The translations under genes were made by a program, and so were the position numbers. DNA of 64,000 bases, taken from contig NZ_VLKW01000006.1 of NCBI RefSeq assembly GCF_007830495.1, forward strand, positions 354,842 through 418,841, in the 5' to 3' direction. The stretch's first letter is position 1. Every line of letters starts with the position of its first letter. The notes beneath the pieces were generated by a model. It did no database searches. It worked only from the letters and a program-made list of their open reading frames with translations, and was not told the origin of the DNA. Source of the DNA: Pseudoduganella flava (GTDB taxonomy: Bacteria; Pseudomonadota; Gammaproteobacteria; Burkholderiales; Burkholderiaceae_D). Shown here one piece after another: positions 8,929-17,643 of the stretch.

Positions 8929-9966
8929 TCAGATCAGTGCGGCGATCGCCTCGCCCATCCGCGTGGTGCTGGCCGTGCCGCGCATGTCCGGCGTGTGCGG
9001 CCCCGTGCGCAGCACCTGCTCGACCGCGGCCATGATCGCGTCGTGCGCCGCCCGATAGTCGCCCTGGCGTTCCGGCTGGGCGGCGCCAAGGAAGTCCAGC
9101 ATCATCGCGCCGCTCCAGATCATCGCGACGGGGTTGGCGATGTTGCGGCCGGCGATGTCCGGCGCCGAACCGTGCACGGGCTCGAACAGCGACGGGAACT
9201 TGCGCTCCGGGTTCAGGTTGGCGGACGGCGCGATGCCGATCGTGCCCGTGCAGGCGGGCCCCAGGTCGGACAGGATGTCGCCGAACAGGTTGGAGGCCAC
9301 GACGACGTCGAAGCGCTCGGGGCTCAGCACGAAGCGGGCGCACAGGATGTCGATGTGGTACTTGTCCCACTTCACGTCCGCATACGACGGGGCGATTGCT
9401 TCCACCCGTTCGTCCCAGTACGGCATGCTGATCGAGATGCCGTTCGACTTCGTGGCCGATGTCAGGTGCTTCTTCGGCCGCGACTGCGCGAGTTCGAACG
9501 CATACTTCAGGATGCGGTCCACGCCGTGGCGCGTGAACACGGCTTCCTGGAGCACCGTCTCGCGCTCGGTGCCTTCAAAGATCTTGCCGCCGACGGAAGA
9601 GTATTCGCCTTCGGTGTTCTCGCGCACCACGTAGAAGTCGATGTCGCCCGGCTGCTTGTTCGCCAGCGGGCACGGCACCCCCGGCATCAGCCGCACGGGG
9701 CGCAGGTTCACGTACTGGTCGAACTGGCGGCGGAACTGGATCAGCGAACCCCACAGCGACACGTGGTCGGGCACCTTGTCCGGCCAGCCCACCGCGCCGA
9801 AATAGATCGCGTCGAAGTCCTTCAGCTGCGCGTACCAGTCCTCCGGCATCATGCGGCCGTGCTGCAGGTAGTAGTCGCAATGGGCCCAGTCGAACGTCGT
9901 GAATTCCAAGGGCAGCTCGAAGCGGTGTGCGGCCGCCTGCAGCGCGCGCAGGCCTTCCGGCATCAC
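8929..9966 (-). CDS. dmlA: D-malate/tartrate dehydrogenase (start out of frame)
   Basis: 345 residues from the first in-frame start codon (GTG at 9966). The product matches the TtuC/DmlA branch of the isocitrate/isopropylmalate dehydrogenase family: Mn- and NAD-dependent oxidative decarboxylation of D-malate or tartrate. Visible motifs are VRENTEGEYSS, the TSATKSNG lysine region, the metal-binding stretch NLFGDILSD and GSAPDIAGRNIANP. The conserved N-terminal nucleotide-site strand (RIAVIAGDGIG) is encoded in the same frame just upstream, but no ATG, GTG or TTG leads into it. The well-placed ATG at 10028 is one base out of frame. Full-length homologues are about 360 residues. Possibly a frameshifted gene or a sequence error. 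Confidence 0.75.
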   Translation of the reverse strand: MMPEGLRALQAAAHRFELPLEFTTFDWAHCDYYLQHGRMMPEDWYAQLKDFDAIYFGAVGWPDKVPDHVSLWGSLIQFRRQFDQYVNLRPVRLMPGVPCPLANKQPGDIDFYVVRENTEGEYSSVGGKIFEGTERETVLQEAVFTRHGVDRILKYAFELAQSRPKKHLTSATKSNGISISMPYWDERVEAIAPSYADVKWDKYHIDILCARFVLSPERFDVVVASNLFGDILSDLGPACTGTIGIAPSANLNPERKFPSLFEPVHGSAPDIAGRNIANPVAMIWSGAMMLDFLGAAQPERQGDYRAAHDAIMAAVEQVLRTGPHTPDMRGTASTTRMGEAIAALI

Positions 9967-10028
9967 TTCCTGGCCGATGCCGTCGCCGGCGATGACGGCG
10001 ATGCGTTGTGCGATTCGTTGTTTTTCAT
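9967..10028 (-). other. frameshifted 5' end of the dehydrogenase gene
   Basis: The ATG at 10028 has a GGGAGA-type ribosome-binding site and is followed by five A residues. Read straight, it gives a 21-residue peptide ending at a TGA that overlaps the GTG at 9966. Adding one A to the run would give MKKQRIAQRIAVIAGDGIG joined in frame to the dehydrogenase. The homologous N-terminus is therefore present but disconnected. Confidence 0.75.
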
Positions 10029-10114
10029 GATGGTCTCCCGGTTGAATGAGACAAGGATAATGTGTGCGGTTGCGTTTACAATCACCTGACTCGTTACTTC
10101 ATCATGCACGAATC

Positions 10115-11014
10115 GTGAACGATCTTCCGCTGCTGGACGATCTGCGCCTGTTCTGCGCGATTGTCCGCCATAAGAGCTTTGCCGCGACCGCCCGCGCACT
10201 CGGGGTGTCGAACGCCTATGTCAGCAAGCGCCTCGGCATCCTGGAGGAGACGATGCAGGCGCGCCTGCTGCACCGGACCACCCGCACCACGGCGCTGACG
10301 GAACAGGGCCAGGTCGTGCACGGCTGGGCTCTGCGCATCCTGGAAGACGTCGAGCAGATGGCGGAGGCCGTATCGACGGAGCAGATGGCGCCGTCCGGCC
10401 TGCTGCGCATCTGCACCAGCTCCGGTTTCGGCCGCAACCGCGTATCGCCGGCACTGTCCGCGCTCGCGCTGCGCTACCCTGCGCTGGAAATCCAGCTGGA
10501 GCTGCTCGACCGCGCCGTCGACCTGATCGGTGAGGATTTTCACCTCGACATCCGTGTCGGCCAGGCGCACGAGCCGCACCTGATTTCACGCCGTATCGCC
10601 CGCAACGCACGCGTGCTGTGCGCCGCGCCGGCCTACCTGGAACGGCACGGCATGCCCGCCACGCTGGCCGCGCTGGCGGCGCACCGCTGCATCGTGATCC
10701 GCGAGCGCCACGAGGAGTTCGGCCGCTGGACCTTGCAAGGGCCACGCGGGCCGGAAACCGTGAAGGTCGGCGGCCCGCTGTCGGCCGCCAACGGCGAAGT
10801 GGTGCACCAGTGGGCGCTGGACGGCCACGGCATCATCCTGCGCTCGCTGTGGGACGTGGGGCCGGCGCTGGCACGGGGTGCGCTGGTGCGCGTGCTGCCG
10901 GACTACGAGCAACCGGCGGACGTGTGGGCGATCTATCCATCGCGCCTGTCGACGTCGGCGAAGCTGCGCGTTTGCGTTGAGTTCCTCGAAGAGTGGCTGG
11001 CACGGCACCGCTGA
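10115..11014 (+). CDS. dmlR: LysR-type regulator, DmlR-like
   Basis: 299 residues from the GTG at 10115. An N-terminal winged helix-turn-helix (about residues 5-65; SFAATARALGVSNAYVSKR) precedes a LysR substrate-binding domain of normal size. The HTH resembles that of DmlR, the activator of D-malate dehydrogenase in E. coli. The gene is divergent from the dmlA-like gene, the usual layout for a LysR regulator and its target. The likely ligand is D-malate or tartrate. A GTG at 10064 is a possible longer start but gives residues outside the usual LysR N-terminus. Confidence 0.82.
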   Translation: MNDLPLLDDLRLFCAIVRHKSFAATARALGVSNAYVSKRLGILEETMQARLLHRTTRTTALTEQGQVVHGWALRILEDVEQMAEAVSTEQMAPSGLLRICTSSGFGRNRVSPALSALALRYPALEIQLELLDRAVDLIGEDFHLDIRVGQAHEPHLISRRIARNARVLCAAPAYLERHGMPATLAALAAHRCIVIRERHEEFGRWTLQGPRGPETVKVGGPLSAANGEVVHQWALDGHGIILRSLWDVGPALARGALVRVLPDYEQPADVWAIYPSRLSTSAKLRVCVEFLEEWLARHR

Positions 11015-11021
11015 GACGTGC

Positions 11022-13106
11022 TCACAGCGGCACTTCCGCCGCCAGGCGCAGCGTGCGGCCGCCGCTCGTCACCGTGGCGCGGCGCACGGCCGTGGCGCCG
11101 TCATCGAAGCGCAGCACGTCGTACGGCGTGGCGTTCAACAGGTCCGTGCCGGTCAGGCGCAGCGTAACGCCGTGGCCGGCCTGCCAGCTGGCGTACGCGG
11201 TCAACTGCCGCAGCGTGCCCCGCTCGCGCCATTGCGTGGCCGACGTGCGGGCCGTGCCGGCCCCCTGCACGTTCCAGTTGAACCCCGCCGTGGTGCCGGA
11301 CCCGAAACGGTAGTCGAGGCCCGCGTTTGCCACCAGCGGCGTCTGTTCGCCCAGGCGATTGCCGGGGCCCGCGACCGCCTTCACGTCCGACCAGTTGCGC
11401 GCCAGCGTGAAACGGGCCGACGCCTGCTTGCTCAGGTTGAAGCGCCCGTCCAGTTCCACGCCGCGGGTGCTGGCGCGGCCGCCGTTGCCGGGCATTGTGA
11501 CCCACTGGCTGCCGTCCCGGAACAGCTGCTGCAGGATGACGTCGGCGATGCGGCGCCCGTAAGCCGACACGCTCAGCATCGCATTGCCGGCGAAGTACCG
11601 TTCATAGGCCGCGTCGATACCCCAGGCCAGCTCCGGCCGCAGCGCCGGGTTGCCTTGCGCGTCAGGATTCGTGGGCCCGTTGGCGTTGTTGACCGTGTAG
11701 CGGCGCGGCATCAGGTCACGGGTCTCGGGTGCCTTGTAGCTGCGCGTCAGCGCTACGCGCATCTGGTCGCGGCTGTCCGGGATCCTCCACAGCAGATGTC
11801 CGACGGGACTCCACACGGCGGCCTGGCTGGCGACGCGCTCCATGGTGCGGCCGGCCGTCGTGGTCCGCAAGCCTTCCCAGCGCAAGCCCAGATAGAGGTC
11901 GAGCGCCGGCACGGGCGACCATTCGTCCTGCGCATACAGCGCCAGCCGCCGCACGCGCGCCGCGTAGCGCTGGTCGCGGTCGCCGAGCGGCGCGCCGGCC
12001 GCATCGGCATCCTGCTGCAGGCGCGTCTCGGCCCGCCGCGCAACGGTGCCGTCCCAGCCGGCGCTCAAGGCGTGGTGGGGCGTGCCGCCGAAGCGCAGCT
12101 TGCCGCTGCTGCCGGCGTTGTCGTCGCCCGCCGTCGAGAGCACGCGGCGCTGCCACAGCGGCGTGTCGCCGGCGTCGCTGCCGATGAAACGGTAGTCGCT
12201 GCGGCGCCGGTTGTGCGCCACGTTCAATTTCCATTCGAGGCGTACGTCCTCGCCCGGCCGGTGCGTGCCGGTGACGTCGCTGCGCGCCTGCGTGGTGCGC
12301 GCGTTCGACGCGTAGCCGTTGTGGGGGTACGCGCTGGGATCGCCCCACAGCGTGATTTCCCGCGCGCTGCCGCCGTTTTCGCTGCGCAGCAGGTCCAGCA
12401 AGCCTTGCCAGGCGAGCGTCGTGTCGGTGGATTTCCACGTCATGCGCGGCGTCAGCGCAGCCCGCTCGGTGACGGCGGCGTTGCGTTCGGCCGTGATGCG
12501 CTCGCCGTCCGGCGCCTCCTCTGTAACGGTGTCGTGCAGTGCGCGGCGCGTGCGGGCCAGCTGCGCGGCCAGCGTGCCGGACCAGGTGTCGCCGGGGCGT
12601 GCCAGGTCCAGCGTCGCCGTGGGCGACCAGCCTGCGGCGCTGCGTTCGGCCGCCACCGTGGCGGACGTGCGCCAGCGTGGCGCGGCCTTGCGCAGCACGA
12701 TGTTGATGCTGCCGGCGATGCCCTGCGTGCTGCTGTCAGCGCTGGCGCTCTTCAGGATTTCGATGCGTTCGATCAGCTCGGGTGCGAGGCTGTCGGGCAG
12801 GAAGCCCGGTGGCGCGGGCGTGCCGTCGATGAGGAACTGCGTGCGGCCGCCACCCAGGCCGCGCAATTGCACCTGGCCGCCGTTGATGGCGATGCCGGGC
12901 TGGCGCCGCAGCACGTCGGCCACGCTGACGTCGCCGTAGCGCACCAGTTCATCGCGGCCGACGACGATGCGGCCGGCGCCGTCGTCGCGCCGTTGTTGTT
13001 GCGCCCCGGCGGCCTTCACCTCCACGCGGGCGATGTCATCGGCGGCGTGCGCGGCGCCGATCAAGAGGGGCAGGGACAGGCAAAGAGTCGGGTAAACGCG
13101 TGGCAT
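11022..13106 (-). CDS. TonB-dependent outer-membrane receptor
   Basis: 694 residues. The signal peptide is cleaved after AAHA. A plug domain (about residues 35-145) contains VSVADVLRRQPGI, LRGLGGGRTQFLIDG and ERIEILKSASA. A long beta-barrel follows and ends in a short hydrophobic strand (LRLAAEVPL). It is shaped like a siderophore or vitamin receptor driven by TonB; the substrate cannot be told. The stop nearly meets the end of the LysR gene (convergent, 7-base gap). Upstream and divergent is a LytS/LytTR pair, with no sigma/anti-sigma pair of the FecIR kind visible. Confidence 0.9.
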   Translation of the reverse strand: MPRVYPTLCLSLPLLIGAAHAADDIARVEVKAAGAQQQRRDDGAGRIVVGRDELVRYGDVSVADVLRRQPGIAINGGQVQLRGLGGGRTQFLIDGTPAPPGFLPDSLAPELIERIEILKSASADSSTQGIAGSINIVLRKAAPRWRTSATVAAERSAAGWSPTATLDLARPGDTWSGTLAAQLARTRRALHDTVTEEAPDGERITAERNAAVTERAALTPRMTWKSTDTTLAWQGLLDLLRSENGGSAREITLWGDPSAYPHNGYASNARTTQARSDVTGTHRPGEDVRLEWKLNVAHNRRRSDYRFIGSDAGDTPLWQRRVLSTAGDDNAGSSGKLRFGGTPHHALSAGWDGTVARRAETRLQQDADAAGAPLGDRDQRYAARVRRLALYAQDEWSPVPALDLYLGLRWEGLRTTTAGRTMERVASQAAVWSPVGHLLWRIPDSRDQMRVALTRSYKAPETRDLMPRRYTVNNANGPTNPDAQGNPALRPELAWGIDAAYERYFAGNAMLSVSAYGRRIADVILQQLFRDGSQWVTMPGNGGRASTRGVELDGRFNLSKQASARFTLARNWSDVKAVAGPGNRLGEQTPLVANAGLDYRFGSGTTAGFNWNVQGAGTARTSATQWRERGTLRQLTAYASWQAGHGVTLRLTGTDLLNATPYDVLRFDDGATAVRRATVTSGGRTLRLAAEVPL

Positions 13107-13216
13107 GGCAGTGGTTGGAAGTGACGACGACGCGGATTATTGGCGGCCCGGCGGCACCCGCGGGGACGAGTGTGACGAACGCGGACACCTGGAGGACGAA
13201 CGGGAAAAGGCGCTGC

Positions 13217-13222
13217 TATACT
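13217..13222 (+). promoter_or_regulatory. extended -10 element upstream of the histidine kinase
   Basis: TGC-TATACT is a good extended -10, but no matching -35 is clear. Transcription from it would begin at or almost at the ATG at 13231, so the kinase mRNA would be leaderless or nearly so. Confidence 0.3.
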
Positions 13223-13230
13223 GCCCCGCC

Positions 13231-14334
13231 ATGAAACCGCCGCTGACCTTACCCTCTTCCTGGCCGCTGTGGCTGCGCCTGCTGGCGATCCATTTTGGGT
13301 TGTGGACTTTGCTGTGCGCGGTCGCCGGCCTCACCACGTACGGCGATGCCGCGCACCATGGCGACACGCGCAGCTATTGGCAGATGACCTTCGGGTGGTG
13401 GTGCGGTTACGCGGTGATGATCGTGCAGAGCGCGTTGCTGCACCTGGTGTATCTGCGCCGCCCGCAGTGGCTGGTCACGACGGGCCGCCTCGTTGCCGGC
13501 TACGCATTGTTCGTGGCGCTGTGCTGGCCCGTCGCGATGCTGGGGCTGGCCCTGCGCCGCTGCGTCAAGCTCGACCTGGCGCCGACGCTGCCGAACGCGT
13601 GGCACTACTGGATCAGCATGGACAAGTTCGAATGGTTCGTCGTGTTCGTGCTGCTGACGATGGCCTATGGTGCCGTCGTGGCCCGGCTGCTGTGGCGTGC
13701 GCACCGGCGCCATGCGGACGAACTGGCCCAGGCCAGGCTGTCGCTGGAGCGCCAGCGCCTGGCCGCGCTGCGCGGCCAGCTCGAACCGCATTTCATGTTC
13801 AACACCTTGAGTGCCATCAGCGCGATGGTGCGCACGGACGACAAGCCGCTCGCCCTCGATGGCCTGGAACGGCTCGGCGACCTGCTGCAGTATGCATTGA
13901 CCAGCAGCGAGCGGGACTGGGTCGGCATGGACGAGGAGCTGGCATTCGTCCACCATTACCTGGATTTGCAGGGCCTGCGCTTCGGCCCGCGCCTGCGCGT
14001 GCGCATCGATGGCGCGCACCTGCTGGACGACGGCATCGAATGCCCGCCGATGCTGCTGCAGCCGCTGGTGGAAAATGCGCTGCGCCACGATCTCGAATGC
14101 CATGAGGACGACAGCGACATCGCCGTCACGTTCGCCCGTACCGCCGACCGCCTGACGATCGACGTGTCGAACCCGATCAGTCCCCATGCGGCGCCGCAGG
14201 CCGGCCTGGGCATCGGCCTGCGCGGCATCGAGGCGCGCCTGCGCCTGGCCTACGGCGAACGCGCGTCGCTCGTCACGGCGCGAACGGACGGGCGTTTCGT
14301 GGCGCGCCTGTCGCTGCCGTGGGCAGCCGCATGA
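13231..14334 (+). CDS. LytS/YehU-type sensor histidine kinase
   Basis: 367 residues. About four membrane helices fill the first 155 residues. A coiled linker follows, then a His_kinase domain with EPHFMFNTL (His187 the predicted phosphoacceptor), the N-box LLQPLVENALRH and the G-box GLGIGLRGI. No separate sensor domain is apparent, so sensing is probably by the membrane part. It pairs with the LytTR regulator that overlaps its stop (ATGA). The start is placed at 13231; no good ribosome-binding site is seen (CCCCGCC precedes it), and an in-frame ATG at 13105 is possible but would overlap the receptor gene. Confidence 0.88.
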   Translation: MKPPLTLPSSWPLWLRLLAIHFGLWTLLCAVAGLTTYGDAAHHGDTRSYWQMTFGWWCGYAVMIVQSALLHLVYLRRPQWLVTTGRLVAGYALFVALCWPVAMLGLALRRCVKLDLAPTLPNAWHYWISMDKFEWFVVFVLLTMAYGAVVARLLWRAHRRHADELAQARLSLERQRLAALRGQLEPHFMFNTLSAISAMVRTDDKPLALDGLERLGDLLQYALTSSERDWVGMDEELAFVHHYLDLQGLRFGPRLRVRIDGAHLLDDGIECPPMLLQPLVENALRHDLECHEDDSDIAVTFARTADRLTIDVSNPISPHAAPQAGLGIGLRGIEARLRLAYGERASLVTARTDGRFVARLSLPWAAA

Positions 14335-15086
14335 GCGGCGCGCTGCGGGTACTGATCGTCGACGACGAAGCCCATGCCCGCACCAACCTGCGGCTGGCGC
14401 TGGCGGCGTTGCCGGGCGGGGTCGTCGCTGCCGAATGCGCCGGTGCCGCGGCAGCACGCGCGTTCCTCGCCACCGATCATGCGGACATCGTGCTGCTGGA
14501 CGTGCAGATGCCGGTGGAGTCGGGCCTCGATTTCGCCCGTGAGCTGAGCCGGCAGCCGCTGCCGCCGCTGGTGGTGTTCGTGACCGCGCATCGCGGCCAT
14601 GCGCTCGATGCATTCGACGCGCACGCGCTCGACTACCTCGTCAAGCCCGTCAACGAACAGCGGCTGCGGCAGGCGCTGGAGCGTGCCGCGCAGCTGCTCG
14701 AGCAACGCGCCGCGTACACGCAGGCGCTGCGGCGGTTCGTCGATCCCGCGCCCGGATGGTGGACGGAAGTGGTGGTGCGGTCGGTGGGGCGGATGGACCG
14801 CGTCGACCTGGCCGACGTGCGCTGGATCGAGGCGGCCGGCAACTACGTCGAACTGCACGTGGCCGAGCGCACCTGGCTGCATCGCAGCACGCTGGCCGAG
14901 CTGGAAGCGCACCTGGATCCGGCGCAGTTCCTGCGCATCCACCGGCGCATCCTCGTGCGGCGCGCGGAGATGGCGGCACTGCGCCAGGTACAGGAGGGCA
15001 GCTGGATTCTCACGCTGCGCGGCGGCGGCGAGCTGCCCGTCAGCGAGCGCCACGTGGCCGCGGCGAAGGGGGCGCTCGGCGCTTAA
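14331..15086 (+). CDS. LytTR-family response regulator
   Basis: 251 residues. A receiver domain (residues about 5-120) has the acidic pair in IVDDE, the phosphoacceptor aspartate in LLDVQMP, the threonine/serine in VTAH and the lysine in YLVKPV. A LytTR DNA-binding domain occupies about residues 145-248 (DVRWIEAAGNYVELH, FLRIHRRILV). It is coupled to the kinase gene by ATGA. The obvious candidate target is the divergent TonB-dependent receptor next to the kinase, which is an inference. Its stop overlaps that of the convergent DUF2461 gene. Confidence 0.92.
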   Translation: MSGALRVLIVDDEAHARTNLRLALAALPGGVVAAECAGAAAARAFLATDHADIVLLDVQMPVESGLDFARELSRQPLPPLVVFVTAHRGHALDAFDAHALDYLVKPVNEQRLRQALERAAQLLEQRAAYTQALRRFVDPAPGWWTEVVVRSVGRMDRVDLADVRWIEAAGNYVELHVAERTWLHRSTLAELEAHLDPAQFLRIHRRILVRRAEMAALRQVQEGSWILTLRGGGELPVSERHVAAAKGALGA

Positions 15087-15778
15087 GCGGCCTGCTCGTC
15101 TTCGTCGACCTTCGCCGTGCGCATCCACTGCACCAGCGGGTACGCATCCTTGAAGCCGCCCGCGATCGTCGGCAGCAGCGCGTCCGGATCGTTCAGGTCC
15201 AAGGCTACTTCGCGCCACACGAAAAAGCTCTTCAGCTTGATGAACTCGATGTGCTCATGGTCCGGGTCGAAGCCTTTCGGCGGGCGCTGCAGCTTGGCTT
15301 CCTCGGTGATGCTGCCGTACGTCGCCTTCAAGGCGCGGCTGTTCAGCGCCTTGCGAAAGCCCGCCGCATCCTCGACCATGTGGTTGCGCAGCGCGCGCAG
15401 GCGGTGCGGCGGCGGCATGTATTCGCCGGCGCCGTAGCCGAGGGTACCGTGGCCGTCCAGCTGGAAGTAGTAGGTGGGGCCGCCCGCCTGGCTGGGGCGG
15501 CGCAGGTCGTTCGGCGCGATCGCGGCCGAGAAATGCGTCTTGTACGGGCTCTTGTCGTGGGCGAAGCGCACGTCGCGGTTGATGCGGAACATCGCCTTCT
15601 TCGGATTGCAGAATTTGACTTCGCGATCGAACTTGCCGAGTTCGCCGATCACCTGCGTGACCAGTTCCAGGAATTCCTCCCGCAGGATGTCGTAGCGGGG
15701 CTTGTTCATGATGAACCAGGGGCGGTTGTTGTTCTCGGCCAGTTCGGAGAGGTAGCCGTTCAGGTCGCGCAGGTGCAT
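15083..15778 (-). CDS. DUF2461 (TIGR02453) family protein
   Basis: 231 residues, full length for the family. Typical motifs are NNRPWFIMNKPRYD near the start, MFRINRDVRFAHDKSPYKTHF in the middle (shown here only as a landmark), and the glycine-rich GGPTYYFQL. The function of the family is not known. It is soluble, with no signal peptide. It overlaps the LytTR gene end by 4 bases in convergent orientation and lies one base downstream of the protease gene on the same strand, so it may be co-transcribed with it. Confidence 0.85.
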   Translation of the reverse strand: MHLRDLNGYLSELAENNNRPWFIMNKPRYDILREEFLELVTQVIGELGKFDREVKFCNPKKAMFRINRDVRFAHDKSPYKTHFSAAIAPNDLRRPSQAGGPTYYFQLDGHGTLGYGAGEYMPPPHRLRALRNHMVEDAAGFRKALNSRALKATYGSITEEAKLQRPPKGFDPDHEHIEFIKLKSFFVWREVALDLNDPDALLPTIAGGFKDAYPLVQWMRTAKVDEDEQAA

Positions 15779-15779
15779 G

Positions 15780-16937
15780 TCATTTTCTCGGTAAGGGGCG
15801 TTTGCCGACGGTCACGGACAGGTCGGCCTCGCGGTTCTTGCGCAGCACGCGCATCGTGGCCTTGCCGCCCGGTTCCAGCTGGGCGATCAGGTTCAGCATT
15901 TCATTCGTGTCGCGCACGGGCTTGCCTTCGACGGACAGCAGGATGTCGCCCGGCTTCATGCCCGCCTTGTCGGCCGGGCCGTTGCGCACCACGCCGGCGA
16001 TGATCGCGCCGCTGTCGCGCTGCAGGCCGAAGCTCTGCGCCAGCTCGGGCGTGATCTCCTGCGATTCGACACCGATCCAGCCGCGCACCACGTGGCCGCT
16101 CTTGATGATCGACTCCATCACCGTCTTGGCGGTGCTGACGGGGATCGCGAAGCCGATGCCGACCGAGCCGCCCGTCTGCGAGTAGATCGCCGAATTGATG
16201 CCCAGCAGGTTGCCGTTCGTGTCGATCAGCGCGCCGCCGGAATTGCCGAAGTTGATCGCGGCATCCGTCTGGATGAAGTTCTCGAAATGGTTGATGTGCA
16301 GGTTGTTGCGGCCCAGCGCGGAGATGATCCCCATCGTCACCGTCTGGCCAACGCCGAACGGATTGCCGATCGCGAGCACCACGTCGCCAACCTTGGCCTG
16401 GTCGACATTGCCCAGCGCAATCGCCGGCAGCTGCTTCAGGTCGATCTTGATGACGGCCAGGTCCGTCTCCGGGTCGGTGCCGACCAGCTTGGCGGACGCC
16501 TTGCGGCCGTCGGCCAGCACGACGTCGATCTCGTCGGCTGCTTCCACCACGTGGTAGTTCGTCAGGATGTAGCCTTCCGGGCTGACGATGACGCCGGAGC
16601 CCAGGCTGTTCTGGTCGTCATCCTCGTCGTCGCCTTCACGGTCGCCGAAGAAGCGCTTGAAGTACGGGTCGCGCAGCAGCGGGTGCTGGCGCGGCATGGC
16701 CTTCGACGTGAGGATGTTGACGACGGCCGGCATCGCCCGGCCCGCGGCAGTGCGGAACGAGCTGGGCGTGGGCGCGGGCGCCGCCACGAGGGTCGAGGCG
16801 GGCTGTGCCGCCGTGCCGAGCTGCTGCACGGTGCCGGGGCGGGCGCGCGGCCAGTCGGGCCGCACGGCGGAATAGACGAAGTACAGTGCCAGGACGATGG
16901 TCACCGCTTGCGCAAACAATAACCAGAGTCGTCGCAT
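15780..16937 (-). CDS. DegS/AlgW/DegQ-type periplasmic serine protease
   Basis: 385 residues. An N-terminal membrane anchor (residues 5-25) is followed by a trypsin-like domain with catalytic His129 (TNYHVV), Asp159 (TDLAV) and Ser233 (GNSGGAL), then one PDZ domain (about 280-375). A single PDZ and an uncleaved anchor resemble DegS/AlgW more than the two-PDZ DegP. It should act in the periplasm in envelope quality control or regulated proteolysis. An acidic insert (DREGDDEDDD, about 99-108) lies ahead of the catalytic domain. Betaproteobacterial homologues commonly sit near petABC, as here. Confidence 0.9.
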   Translation of the reverse strand: MRRLWLLFAQAVTIVLALYFVYSAVRPDWPRARPGTVQQLGTAAQPASTLVAAPAPTPSSFRTAAGRAMPAVVNILTSKAMPRQHPLLRDPYFKRFFGDREGDDEDDDQNSLGSGVIVSPEGYILTNYHVVEAADEIDVVLADGRKASAKLVGTDPETDLAVIKIDLKQLPAIALGNVDQAKVGDVVLAIGNPFGVGQTVTMGIISALGRNNLHINHFENFIQTDAAINFGNSGGALIDTNGNLLGINSAIYSQTGGSVGIGFAIPVSTAKTVMESIIKSGHVVRGWIGVESQEITPELAQSFGLQRDSGAIIAGVVRNGPADKAGMKPGDILLSVEGKPVRDTNEMLNLIAQLEPGGKATMRVLRKNREADLSVTVGKRPLPRK

Positions 16938-16956
16938 GGGCTGTCGGGTAAGGGAT

Positions 16957-17385
16957 CTATTTCTTCAGGGCGTCGCGGATCTCGCGCAGCAGCACGATGT
17001 CTTCCGGCGCCGCTGCCGGTTCGGCGGCGGCCGGTGCCGGTTCTTCCATGCGTGCGCGGGCTTTCTGCACCAGCCGCACCATCTGGAAGATCACGAACGC
17101 CAGGATCAGGAAGTTTAACAGGATGGTGAGGAAGTTCCCGTAGGCGAGCACCGCGCCCAGCTTCTTCGCTTCGGCCAGCGACAGGTTCGGGTCCTGGTGA
17201 TTCAGCGGCAGGTAATAGTTCGCGAAATCGAGGCCACCGATCAACTTGCCGATCGGCGGCATGATGATGTCCTGCACCAGCGAATCGACGATCTTGCTGA
17301 AAGCCGCGCCGATGATCACACCGACCGCGAGGTCGATGACATTGCCCCGCATCGCAAACTGTTTAAATTCTTGCAACATCGCCAT
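16957..17385 (-). CDS. mscL: large-conductance mechanosensitive channel MscL
   Basis: 142 residues, normal size. The N-terminal amphipathic stretch (MLQEFKQFAMRGN) leads into TM1 (VIDLAVGVIIGAAF), a periplasmic loop, TM2 (FLTILLNFLILAFVIF) and a cytoplasmic helix ending in LLREIRDALKK. It opens under membrane tension to release solutes on osmotic downshock. The start at 17385 is set by the GGGGGAG ribosome-binding site; longer frames upstream are not needed. It is divergent from petABC. Confidence 0.96.
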   Translation of the reverse strand: MAMLQEFKQFAMRGNVIDLAVGVIIGAAFSKIVDSLVQDIIMPPIGKLIGGLDFANYYLPLNHQDPNLSLAEAKKLGAVLAYGNFLTILLNFLILAFVIFQMVRLVQKARARMEEPAPAAAEPAAAPEDIVLLREIRDALKK

Positions 17386-17553
17386 GGTGTTCTCCCCCGT
17401 AATGGTAACTGCCGGGATCATACTGTCTTTTGCCACCGTGCCCAAACCCCTACACGGTCAATCGGTCAACCGGCCTATTGCCCCGTTATTGGAATACGGT
17501 TTAACGTATTGCAACATGGGCGACCTTTTTACTCTTGCAACCTTTCGCTTCTA

Positions 17554-17577
17554 GAACACGTGGTGTTCACTTATAAT
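17554..17577 (+). promoter_or_regulatory. petABC promoter with perfect palindrome
   Basis: A consensus -10 (TATAAT, 17572-17577) lies 67 bases before the petA ATG. Immediately upstream is a perfect inverted repeat, GAACAC-GTG-GTGTTC (17554-17568). It fills the spacer region of the promoter and is well placed as an operator. No strong -35 is visible, which fits a regulated promoter. TTGCAA also occurs three times around it (17509, 17535, 17584). Confidence 0.5.
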
Positions 17578-17643
17578 TTCCTGTTGCAAGATGGTCTGTT
17601 GTCGCTTATCAAATATTCGAATTTTTATAAGATTGGGGTTTGT

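Noticed and set aside
10016..10028. Programmed -1 ribosomal frameshift in the dehydrogenase start
   Set aside because: A -1 slip after AAC would give the right frame, but the heptamer is G AAA AAC rather than X XXY YYZ, and frameshifting at codon 3 would be very unusual. Mutation, error or transcript slippage are more likely.
10878..13124. 748-codon open frame opposite the TonB-dependent receptor
   Set aside because: Composition is Arg/Ala/Gln-rich with no domain; the receptor on the other strand has clear plug and barrel motifs.
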